Assembly (NCBI GenBank): GCA_963792785.1
Contig: CAWBXO010000001.1
Coordinates: 1,550,001 to 1,614,000 of the forward strand
Reading direction: 5' to 3'
Source of the DNA: CAWIMX01 sp963792785
Lineage (GTDB): Bacteria; Acidobacteriota; Vicinamibacteria; Vicinamibacterales; CAVVIG01
DNA: 64,000 nt
A program made the translations under genes and the position numbers. Within the stretch, counting starts at the first letter, position 1, and each line of letters opens with the position of its first letter. Below, piece after piece: positions 54,031 to 62,261 of this stretch. A model generated the notes under the pieces. That model was not told where the DNA came from and made no database searches. It saw only the letters and a program-made list of their open reading frames with translations.

Positions 54031-55191
54031 TTACCGCCGCACCTGGCCGACGCCGAACTGGTCGACGGCCTTCACGAGCTTGCCGCCTTCGAACATCACT
54101 TCCACGAGCTTCTCGCTCTCGACCGGCTGGCCGTACTCGTCCTTCAACTGCGCGACGACCTGCTTGGTCGCCGCGTCAATCACCTCGCCCGTCGACGGGT
54201 AGACGTACGTCCCGTCGAACCCGAACGTGATCCAGTACGGGTGGCTCCGGCTCTTGATGCTGGCGATCTGCTTGGGCGGCATGACGGTGCTGTCGAACAC
54301 GTGCAGGTAGCCGTTCACCCCGTCGGCAAGCCACACTTCGTTCTCGTCCGGCGAAAGCGCGATGCCGTGGTTCGGCATGTTGTGCAGCAGGATCCGGCTG
54401 CGGTCCCAGCCGTAGCCCTCGACGGGCACACGGGCGATCACCTTGCCGGTCGCCACGTCGGCGATCTCGAACCCGAGGAAATTGTTCACGGTCGCGTAGA
54501 GGCGCTTGGCGTCGCCGGTGATCGTGAACGGCCGGACGGGATTGCTGAACGGTCCGATCTTCCCGACCACCTCGTGCGTGCGCGGGTCGGCCACGTACAC
54601 GTTCGGCGACCCATAGCCCTCCAGGAAGACGCGCGTGCCGTCGAGGCTGAAGATCGTGTTGTGCGGCGACACGGGCTCGCCGACGTCGATGTTCTTGATG
54701 ACCTCGCCCGACTTCGCGTCGATGGCGTACCACCGGAAGCGCGCCTGGGGCGACCCGGCGGCGGGGGCGTAGATGAGCGTCCCGTCGGGCGACACGTTCA
54801 TCCGGTCGCAGCACGCGCCGCCCGGCGTCTTCGACCACACCATCTTGTCCGTCGAGAGATCGATCGCGCCGAGCCTGGTCAGCGTGCTGATGTAGAGATA
54901 ACCCGTCGCCGGACTCACCGCGATGCCCTTGACCGATTCGGGACCGTGGCTCGCGACGAAATCCCAGGTCGGAATCCGTTTCACGAAGCGGTAGTGATCT
55001 CTGACGTCGAACACGAGCACGCCCGTGCCGTTCAGGTGATCGTCAGTGCCCGGCGCGCCGACGTACAGGAGGTCCCGGACGCCGCGCGCCCCTTCCTGCG
55101 CTTGAAGCGCGGCACGCCCCGCCGCCAGGGCGCCCACGGCGAGGACCAAGGCCAGCGCCGCCCGAATGGCTCGTGCGTGTGTCGTGCTCAT
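54031..55191 (-). CDS. YncE-like beta-propeller protein, exported
   Basis: A 386-residue secreted protein with a signal peptide (to about residue 32) and seven-bladed propeller repeats, for example GIAVSPATGYLYISTLTRLG, MNVSPDGTLIYAPAA and GIALSPDENEVWLADGVNGY. Two adjacent cysteines (GACCDRM) sit in a loop. YncE-like proteins have no proven catalytic role and may bind ligands or DNA. Start codon overlaps the stop of the acyl-CoA ligase gene (ATGA), so it belongs to that operon. Confidence 0.85.
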   Translation of the reverse strand: MSTTHARAIRAALALVLAVGALAAGRAALQAQEGARGVRDLLYVGAPGTDDHLNGTGVLVFDVRDHYRFVKRIPTWDFVASHGPESVKGIAVSPATGYLYISTLTRLGAIDLSTDKMVWSKTPGGACCDRMNVSPDGTLIYAPAAGSPQARFRWYAIDAKSGEVIKNIDVGEPVSPHNTIFSLDGTRVFLEGYGSPNVYVADPRTHEVVGKIGPFSNPVRPFTITGDAKRLYATVNNFLGFEIADVATGKVIARVPVEGYGWDRSRILLHNMPNHGIALSPDENEVWLADGVNGYLHVFDSTVMPPKQIASIKSRSHPYWITFGFDGTYVYPSTGEVIDAATKQVVAQLKDEYGQPVESEKLVEVMFEGGKLVKAVDQFGVGQVRR

Positions 55192-56847
55192 GCCGTCTCC
55201 ACCTTCGCGCGGCCCAGACCGAGCTCCTCGGTCGAGACCTCGCGCATCCGGAATTTCTGGATCTTGCCCGTGACCGTCGTCGGGAACTCGGTCGTGAACT
55301 TGAAGTAGCGCGGGATCTTATAGGTGGCGATCTGGCCGCGGCAGAACGTGACGAGTCTCTTCCGCGGTCGCCTCCTGTCCCTCGCGCAGCCGGACCCACG
55401 CGCACACTTCCTCGCCGTACTTGACGTCCGGCACGCCGATCACCTGCACCTCCGCGATCTTCGGGTGCGTGTAGAGGAACTCCTCGATCTCGCGCGGGCC
55501 GATGTTCTCGCCGCCGCGGATGATCGTGTCCTTGATCCGTCCCGCGATGTTGACGGCCCCGTCGTCTCGCATCACCGCGAGGTCGCCCGTGTGCATCCAG
55601 CGCGCCGAGTCGATCGACGCGGCCGTCGCGTCCGGATCGTTCCAGTAGCCGAGCATCACCGAGTAGCCGCGCGTGCAGAGTTCCCCGGCCGCGCCGCGCG
55701 GCACGATCGCGCCGGTCTCGCCGTCCACGATCTTGCATTCGACGTGCGGGTGGATGGAGCCGACGGTCGAGACACGCGCGTCGATCGGATCGTCCACGTG
55801 CGACTGGAACGACACCGGCGACGTCTCGGTCATGCCGTAACAGATCGTCACCTCGGCGGCGTGCATGCGGTCGATCACCTGCCGCATGACCTCGACCGGG
55901 CACGGCGCGCCGGCCATGATGCCCGTCCTGAGCGACGCCAGGTCCACGGAGTCGAAGGACCCGTGTTCGAGCTGCGCGATGAACATCGTCGGCACGCCGT
56001 AGAGCGACGTGCAGCGCTCCGCTTCGATCGCCCGCAGCGTCGCCTCGGGCTCGAACGCCTCGGCGGGCACGACCACCGCCGCGCCGTGCGTCACGGCGGC
56101 GAGGTTGCCCATCACGCAGCCGAAGCAGTGATAGAACGGTACCGGCACGCAGATCCGGTCGTCCGCCGTGTAGCGCAGCACTTCGCCGACGAAGTAGCCG
56201 TTGTTCAAGATGTTGTGGTGCGAGAGGGTGGCGCCCTTCGGGGAACCGGTCGTGCCAGACGTGTACTGAATGTTCGCGGCGTCGTCGAACTGCAGGAGCG
56301 CTTCCCGCTCGCGCAGATCCGATTCGGGCACGCGCCCGCCCCGTGCGAGCAGCTCCGCCCACGTGAGGGCATCGCCTGCGGCGCCCTCTCCCAGATAGAC
56401 GATGTGCCGCAGCGAGTCCTGCAGGCCCGGCTGCACCGCGTCGAGCATCTCGACGTAGTCGGTCTTCCGGAACGCCCGCGCGGCGACGAGCACGCTGACG
56501 CCGGACTGCCTGAGCGCGTAGTCGAGCTCGCGCAGGCGGTAGGCCGGGTTGATGTTGACGAGAATCGCGCCGGCCTTGGCCGCCGCGTACTGCGTGACCA
56601 TCCACTCGGCCGCGTTGGCGCTCCAGATGCCCACACGATCGCCGCGCGCGACGCCGAGCGCGAGCAGGCCGCGCGCGGCCCGGTCGGCCTCGGCGCGCAG
56701 CCCGGCGTAGGTGTAGCGGATCCCCTGATGGCGCGAGACGAGCGCGTCGCGATCCGGCCATCGCGCCGCCGCCCGATCCAGGGCCGCGCCGATCGTCTCG
56801 CCGAGCAGCGGCGTGTCCGACGTGCCGTGCACGTAGGACGAGGTCAC
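55188..56847 (-). CDS. Acyl-CoA synthetase, AMP-forming (frameshifted)
   Basis: A carboxylate-CoA ligase of about 552 residues after removal of one extra base near 55356. Activates a carboxylic acid with ATP and CoA. Visible: the P-loop YTSGTTGSPKGATLSH, the adenylation motif YGMTETSPVSF, GYWNDPDATA, the hinge GRIKDTIIRGGENIGPREIE and, in the next frame, the catalytic Lys region PTTVTGKIQKF. Medium- or long-chain fatty acids or aryl acids are typical substrates. The GTG start overlaps the amidohydrolase stop (GTGA) and the stop overlaps the next start (ATGA). Break is probably sequence error. Confidence 0.9.
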
Positions 56848-58214
56848 CGGCCGGCGGCCTTCCACTTCCGGAGCAGGGCCGCCCGATCGACGCGAACGCC
56901 GCGCAGGTACACGTCGGCGATGCGCCGCAGGTTGTGGATGTCGTCGAGCGGGTTCGCGTCGAGCACGAGCAGGTCGGCGCGCTTCCCCGCCGCCAGCGTG
57001 CCGACATCGTCGAGGCCCAGCGCTTCGGCGGGGCGCGACGTGGCCGCGACGATCGCGTCCGCCGGCGAGAGCCCCATCCGCACCCAGCGCTCGATCTCGT
57101 GGTGGTCGCCAGAGCCGAACGTGTTGCCCGGACGGATGCCGGTGTCGGCGCCGAGGATGAGCCGCGCGCCCGACCGGATCATCGTCATGAAGTTGTCGGC
57201 GAGCCGCGCGTCGCGTGCGGCCGGGTCGCCGCGCACGGCACAGGCATCGGCCTTGATCTTCGCGACGATCGACGGTGAGAGCGTCTGGGTGAAGAACGGA
57301 TCGTCGTCGCACACGTCACTGCGATCGCCGAGGGCGATCACGGTGGCCCAGTACGGCGTGTGCGCACGCACGAGCGCCTGCAGTTCGTCGTCTATCGGGG
57401 CGTTCTGCACCATGTGGACGAGGATGTCGACGCCGGCGCGGAGCGCGTCTTTCTGGTCGCGCATCGTGGTGGCGTGCGCGTGCACGCGGATGCCGTCCTT
57501 GTGCGCCTCGTCGATGATCGCCTCGTAGACCTGCGGCGGCATGGCGGGGTACGAGCCACCGCGATCGCCGAGCCAGACCTTGACGTGCGTGATGCCCTTG
57601 GCGTGCACGTCGGCGACGGCGGCGCGGCCTTCCGTCGCGCGGATCACCTCGTAGTTCGCGTGCAGCGGGCGCGTGCCCTTGATCAGGATCGAGTCAGGTC
57701 CGCCGTTGGGCGGCACGATGCCGGCATTGAACCAGTACTCGGCGGCGGGGGCGACGTTTCGAGCGGCCTGGTCCTGCTGGAACTGCAGCGAGATGTCGAC
57801 CGGCGCCGACCCGCCGTCGTTGGCCGTGCCGATGCCGTAGAAGGCCTCGCGCTGCAGGTGATCGAGGAGGTTCTCCGGCGTGAAGTTCTCGGGGAGCGCC
57901 TCGCCCTCCGCGTCCGTGTACTTCTCGTAGCCGAAGTGCACGTGCGCGTTGACGAGGGCGGGCATCAGCGTCTTGCCCGTGAGGTCCACGCGCGCGGCGC
58001 CCGCGGGCGCGGTCACGTCGCCGCGCCGGCCCACGCCCCGGATGATCCCGTTCACGACGAGCAGCGCGCCGTTCTCGATCGGCGGGCTCGCGTCGCCGAG
58101 GATCAGCCGCTCACCCTCGAAGAGGACGGCGCCCGGCGCCAGCTGGGCCCGGACGTGCACCGCGGCCACCGCCAGCACCGCCAGACAGGATGCCGCCACT
58201 ACTGCTCGCCGCAT
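56844..58214 (-). CDS. Amidohydrolase, exported
   Basis: A 456-residue metal-dependent hydrolase with a signal peptide (to about residue 23). Amidohydrolase-superfamily features: HVHFGYEK (HxH), the metal Lys region THVKVWLGD, HAHATTMRDQ, HMVQNAP, and Asp in LILGADTGIR. It hydrolyses C-N or related bonds, substrate unknown, and would act in the periplasm. It is the first gene of a four-gene operon with overlaps (GTGA to the acyl-CoA ligase). An attractive scheme is amide cleavage outside the cell, uptake, then CoA activation; this is an inference. Confidence 0.88.
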   Translation of the reverse strand: MRRAVVAASCLAVLAVAAVHVRAQLAPGAVLFEGERLILGDASPPIENGALLVVNGIIRGVGRRGDVTAPAGAARVDLTGKTLMPALVNAHVHFGYEKYTDAEGEALPENFTPENLLDHLQREAFYGIGTANDGGSAPVDISLQFQQDQAARNVAPAAEYWFNAGIVPPNGGPDSILIKGTRPLHANYEVIRATEGRAAVADVHAKGITHVKVWLGDRGGSYPAMPPQVYEAIIDEAHKDGIRVHAHATTMRDQKDALRAGVDILVHMVQNAPIDDELQALVRAHTPYWATVIALGDRSDVCDDDPFFTQTLSPSIVAKIKADACAVRGDPAARDARLADNFMTMIRSGARLILGADTGIRPGNTFGSGDHHEIERWVRMGLSPADAIVAATSRPAEALGLDDVGTLAAGKRADLLVLDANPLDDIHNLRRIADVYLRGVRVDRAALLRKWKAAGR

Positions 58215-58301
58215 GCCTCACCTCGCGGGCCATTCTATACCCCGCCAAACCGTGGTATGAGTAGAGGTGCCAGCCCGCCGGTTCCCTGAAGGAGCGTCCG
58301 C

Positions 58302-59270
58302 ATGAAGCGCGTTCTCGCGTGCGGAGTTCTCGCCGCCTGCGCCCTCGCCGCCGCCTTGTCGGCGCAACAGCCGCCAACTCCGACTTTCCGCACGAAGGGC
58401 GACGTCGTCCCTGTCTTCGTCACGGTCACCGATCACGACGGCCGCCTCGTCACCACGCTCACGAAGGACGACTTCGAGGTGCGCGACGAAGGCCACCCGC
58501 AGGCGATCACGCAGTTCGACAACTCGCCGCAGCCCATCCGCCTCGTGATCATGCTCGACGTGTCGGGCAGCATGGAGGGCAACCTGCAGCTGCTCCGCGA
58601 CGCCAGCCTCCAGCTCTTCCTCCGCCTGCGAGACGACGATGTGGCGCGGGTGGGCACGTTCGGGAACGACGTGCAGATCAGCGAGACATTCACCAACAAC
58701 CCGACCGTGCTGCGCGCGGGCTTGCCGGACGCGATCGCCCCGGACGCGCCGACGCCGCTCTGGCAGGCGATGGACAAGGCGCTCGACGCGTTCGGCGAGG
58801 ACACGGACAAGCGGCCGGTGATTCTCGTCCTCAGCGACGGCAAGGACACCGGATTCCAACAGTCGTCCCTGAAGTTCGGGGAGCACGCGCCCAGCCAATC
58901 CGAAGTCATCGACCGCGCGCGGGCGAACGACGTGATGATCTACGCGGTGGGCATGCAGAGCCGGAACCGCCAGCAGCAGCGCTTCCAGGGCATCGGCTCG
59001 GCGGGCCTGCGGAACATGCTCGTCGAGGATTTGCCGGACCCGGGCCTCGCGCGCGTGGCCGAGGAGACCGGCGGCGGCTACGTGGAGATTCGCGGCAGCG
59101 ACAACCTGGGCGAAGCGTTCGCGTCGGTCGCCGACGAGTTGCACAACCAGTACCTGCTCGGCTACGCGACACCGAAGCGCGACGGCAAGAAGCACGACAT
59201 CGACGTCCGCGTGAACCAGCGCGGCCTGAAGCCGCGCGCGCGCAAGAGCTACATCGCACCCAGGAGCTGA
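58302..59270 (+). CDS. VWFA-related acidobacterial protein, exported
   Basis: A 322-residue secreted protein of the acidobacterial VWFA-related type. A signal peptide (to about residue 21) precedes a short N-terminal domain and a von Willebrand A domain with the metal-binding MIDAS motif DVSGSM, Thr-containing loop TPLWQAMDKAL and the final acidic LVLSDGKDTG. The C-terminal tail (LHNQYLLGYATPKRDGKKH) is characteristic. Function unknown; it may bind proteins at the cell surface. It converges on the efflux-adaptor gene. Confidence 0.88.
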   Translation: MKRVLACGVLAACALAAALSAQQPPTPTFRTKGDVVPVFVTVTDHDGRLVTTLTKDDFEVRDEGHPQAITQFDNSPQPIRLVIMLDVSGSMEGNLQLLRDASLQLFLRLRDDDVARVGTFGNDVQISETFTNNPTVLRAGLPDAIAPDAPTPLWQAMDKALDAFGEDTDKRPVILVLSDGKDTGFQQSSLKFGEHAPSQSEVIDRARANDVMIYAVGMQSRNRQQQRFQGIGSAGLRNMLVEDLPDPGLARVAEETGGGYVEIRGSDNLGEAFASVADELHNQYLLGYATPKRDGKKHDIDVRVNQRGLKPRARKSYIAPRS

Positions 59271-59279
59271 GCTGACACG

Positions 59280-60482
59280 CTAGAGGCCCGGGAACCGCGA
59301 GGCCGGGGCCGCCGTGGCCGTCGGTGTGGTGGAACGCACGCCGGTCACGACGGTCGCGCCCTCAGCGAGATCGCCGGCGGTGATCTCGCTGAGCTGGCCG
59401 TCGCTCAACCCCACCTGCACGACCACCGGGCGCACGCTGCCGTCCTCGTTCACCCACACGCGGGCGCCGCCCGCCGACGCGCGCGCCGCCGGCTGGGCGC
59501 CCTGCTCCACGCCGAGCGTCGCCAGATCCTCGGCCGACGGCCGGAACCGGAGCGCCGTGTTCGGCACGCGCACCACGCCGTCCCGCCTGGCGGTCTCGAT
59601 GTGCGTATTGGCCGTCATGCCGGGCTTGAGCTGCAAGTCGCGATTCGGCACCCGCGCGACGACGAGATAGGTCGTCACGTTTTCGACCACCGTGGGCTGG
59701 AGCCGGACCTGGGTCGTGACCCCGGTGAAGGTCTCACCGGGATACGCGTCGACCGTGAACGTGACCGACTGCCCCGTCTGGACACCGCCGATATCAGCCT
59801 CGTCCACCTGAATCTGCAGCTGCATTTCGGACAGGTCCGCGGCGATCGTGAAGAGGGTCGGCGACGACATCGTCGCGGCGACCGTCTGGCCGACGTCGAC
59901 GCTCCGCTCGATGACGATGCCGTCGATGGGCGCGGCGATGACGGTGTGCTCACGATTCACGCGGCTCTGGTCGAGCGCCGCCTGCGCCTGGACGCGCTGC
60001 GCCTCGACGCCCTTGAGCTGCGCTCCGGCCACGGCCACCGCGACCCGGGCCGCGTCGAGGTCGCTCCGGGCCACGAGCTGCTTCGCGTCGAGCGCCTGCG
60101 CGCGGTCGTATTTCTGCGTCGCGTCGGTGACCTGCACGCGCGCGTTCTGGACGTCGGCGTCCGCGCGGGCCAGGCTCGCCTCGGCCTGCTGAATCTGCGC
60201 GTCGATGAGCGACGGATCGAGGCGCGCGACGACCTGCCCCTTGCGCACGATCGAGTTGAAGTCGGCGCCGAGCGCCAGCACCGTGCCCGATACCTGCGTG
60301 CCGACCTGGACGGTCGTGACGGCCTGGAGGGTGCCGCTCGCAGGCACGTCCTGGACGATGTCGCCGTGGGTGACGGTGGCGACATCCAGCGTGAACGAAT
60401 CGGCCTGGCGGCTCACGATGTACGAGCGCGCGCCCACGCCGATTGAAACCACCAGCACTGCGGCAACAAGTACACGTCTCAC
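59280..60482 (-). CDS. HlyD/MacA-type periplasmic adaptor
   Basis: A 400-residue membrane-fusion protein. One N-terminal membrane anchor (about 8-26) precedes a lipoyl/barrel-sandwich domain (TVTVQVGTQVSGTVLALGAD-like strand pattern, VRKGQVVARLDPSLIDAQI), a long coiled coil (about 95-180) and two beta-barrel domains. It links an inner-membrane pump to an outer-membrane channel. Neither pump nor channel gene is adjacent, so it is an orphan here. GTG at 60482 is chosen because GGGAGGG lies 6-8 bases upstream. Confidence 0.85.
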   Translation of the reverse strand: MRRVLVAAVLVVSIGVGARSYIVSRQADSFTLDVATVTHGDIVQDVPASGTLQAVTTVQVGTQVSGTVLALGADFNSIVRKGQVVARLDPSLIDAQIQQAEASLARADADVQNARVQVTDATQKYDRAQALDAKQLVARSDLDAARVAVAVAGAQLKGVEAQRVQAQAALDQSRVNREHTVIAAPIDGIVIERSVDVGQTVAATMSSPTLFTIAADLSEMQLQIQVDEADIGGVQTGQSVTFTVDAYPGETFTGVTTQVRLQPTVVENVTTYLVVARVPNRDLQLKPGMTANTHIETARRDGVVRVPNTALRFRPSAEDLATLGVEQGAQPAARASAGGARVWVNEDGSVRPVVVQVGLSDGQLSEITAGDLAEGATVVTGVRSTTPTATAAPASRFPGL

Positions 60483-60567
60483 GGCATCCCTCCCAGTCCT
60501 GTCTGATTGGACGGGGGGAATGCCGCGAAACGGTGACAGATGTGTGAAACGCCGGTGACAGCGGGCG

Positions 60568-62106
60568 CTACGCGCCGCGCATCGCGCGCTCGTGAATCGT
60601 CGTGAGGGCCTGCCAGGCCGCGCCGACCGCGCCCTCCTGCCAGTCGGGCTCGGAGTGCGGCGTGGTCGCGGCGGAGCCGATGAGCAGCCGGTTCTCGAGC
60701 TTCGACAGCTGGGCGCGCCGCGCCTCGCCGCCGCCGTTCGCATAGCCACCTTCGCTGTACTTCACGCGCTTCCACCAGACGGCGTACGCGCTCTCGAATT
60801 CCTGGCGCAGCTGCGGGTGCACCTTGCTGGCATGCATCATCACGTGCTCGACCCGCGCGGCGACCCGCCGGTCGATCAGGTCCTCGATGGGGCCGTTCGT
60901 GTAGATCCCGAGCAGCACGCCCTTCTTGGTGAAGTAGTCATTCGACGGGTACGAGAAGCTGCCGAGCGGCAGGTCCGAATAGAGATGCCCGCCGAAGATC
61001 TGGTCGTCTTCCTCCCAGAACCGGCGCTTCATCGCGAGGCCCATCTTCGCGCTGTCACTGTGCCGTACGGAGCGCACCGCGGCCATCGTCTCTGGCGAGA
61101 AGTTCACGTCGAGCTTGGCGATGATCGTCATCGGCAGGCAGAGCACGCAGTAGTCCGCGTCGAGCTCGGTCTTCTTGCCGCTCTTCGTGTCGAGATACGC
61201 CACCTTCACGCCGGTGTCGTCCTGGTGCACCGACTGCACCTCGGCGTTGAAGGTGAAGCGCGACGGGTCGATCGCGCGCTGCAGGCCCTTCGGGAACTGA
61301 TCCATGCCGCCCGCCGGCTGGAACATCGTCAGCGCCGACGTGCCCTCGGTGGCGGGGATGGAGCGGACGCTTCGCGTGAACGCCGGCTGCAGGATCTGCG
61401 GAAGCGTGTACGGATCGCCGCCGCCGCGGACGTCGAACGCCTTGTACAGATGATCGGTGCGATCGAGATAGCCTTCCTGCACGAGAAAATCGAGCAGCCG
61501 CTTCTGGTCCTCGGCCGACAACGCGAGGTTGAGCTGGTGCTGGTCGATCGCCTTCACGATCAGCTCGTTGACGCGACCGGCGAGGTCGGCCGTGATCTCA
61601 CGCTTGCGGATGCGCTTCTTCGCCAGCGGGCCGGCCTGTTCGCCTTCGTAATAGAAGAAGTTGTTCTCGGCGTCGTTCGCGAACGGCTCGACCTTGACGC
61701 CGACTTCGCGGCAGTAGTTCAGGACGCCGGTGTGCGTGTACGGGAGCCGCCACGGCCCGCAGTTCACGTACAGGCCGTCGTCGAAGGCGCAGGTCTGCGT
61801 CTCCCCGCCGTTTCCGAGTTCGGTGTGCGTCGTCCCGCGACGCGCGGTCCAGTTCAGCCCGCCGACGCGATCGCGCGCTTCCAGGATATGGAAGTCGTAC
61901 CCGAGTTTGCCGAGCTCGTAGCCGAGCACGAGGCCCGAGACGCCGGCGCCCAGGATGAGCACCTTCCGGCGCTCCGGGCGTCCGGAGAGCTGCGGACGCT
62001 GGCCGGCCTGCCCGGCCATGAGATCCCAGGACTGCAGCGCGGCCATGACCATCGAGACGCCGCCGGTGATGCCGAGCTGTTCAAGAAACGTACGACGTGT
62101 CACCAT
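60568..62106 (-). CDS. FAD-dependent amine-oxidase-like protein, Tat-type signal
   Basis: A 512-residue flavoprotein of the monoamine-oxidase family. FAD site: VLILGAGVSGLVLGYELGKL with LEARDRVGG. The N-terminus carries TRRTFLEQLG, a twin-arginine-like signal, so it may be exported folded. The C-terminal FAD part is NRLLIGSAATTPHSEPDWQE. It oxidises amines or related compounds with oxygen or other acceptors. The PQQ dehydrogenase starts 155 bases away, divergently. The substrate is unknown. Confidence 0.88.
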   Translation of the reverse strand: MVTRRTFLEQLGITGGVSMVMAALQSWDLMAGQAGQRPQLSGRPERRKVLILGAGVSGLVLGYELGKLGYDFHILEARDRVGGLNWTARRGTTHTELGNGGETQTCAFDDGLYVNCGPWRLPYTHTGVLNYCREVGVKVEPFANDAENNFFYYEGEQAGPLAKKRIRKREITADLAGRVNELIVKAIDQHQLNLALSAEDQKRLLDFLVQEGYLDRTDHLYKAFDVRGGGDPYTLPQILQPAFTRSVRSIPATEGTSALTMFQPAGGMDQFPKGLQRAIDPSRFTFNAEVQSVHQDDTGVKVAYLDTKSGKKTELDADYCVLCLPMTIIAKLDVNFSPETMAAVRSVRHSDSAKMGLAMKRRFWEEDDQIFGGHLYSDLPLGSFSYPSNDYFTKKGVLLGIYTNGPIEDLIDRRVAARVEHVMMHASKVHPQLRQEFESAYAVWWKRVKYSEGGYANGGGEARRAQLSKLENRLLIGSAATTPHSEPDWQEGAVGAAWQALTTIHERAMRGA

Positions 62107-62261
62107 CAGTTCACCTCGCAGCGTATCCCGTCAGGACACGCTGCCAATCAGCCACCGCGACGCCGGGCCGGAGGCGCCGAAACATGCCCCACATCATACG
62201 ACGACTTGTGCTAGGTTACGGCCGAATGCGGACCGGACCGCCGTGTCCGGGAGGAGGCCGA

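Noticed and set aside
53371..55308. A 645-codon plus-strand frame across the MetA-like and YncE-like genes
   Set aside because: It crosses two genes that have clear signal peptides and family motifs on the other strand.
55324..57528. A 734-codon plus-strand frame opposite the acyl-CoA synthetase
   Set aside because: Antisense shadow; the opposite strand holds all adenylate-forming motifs.
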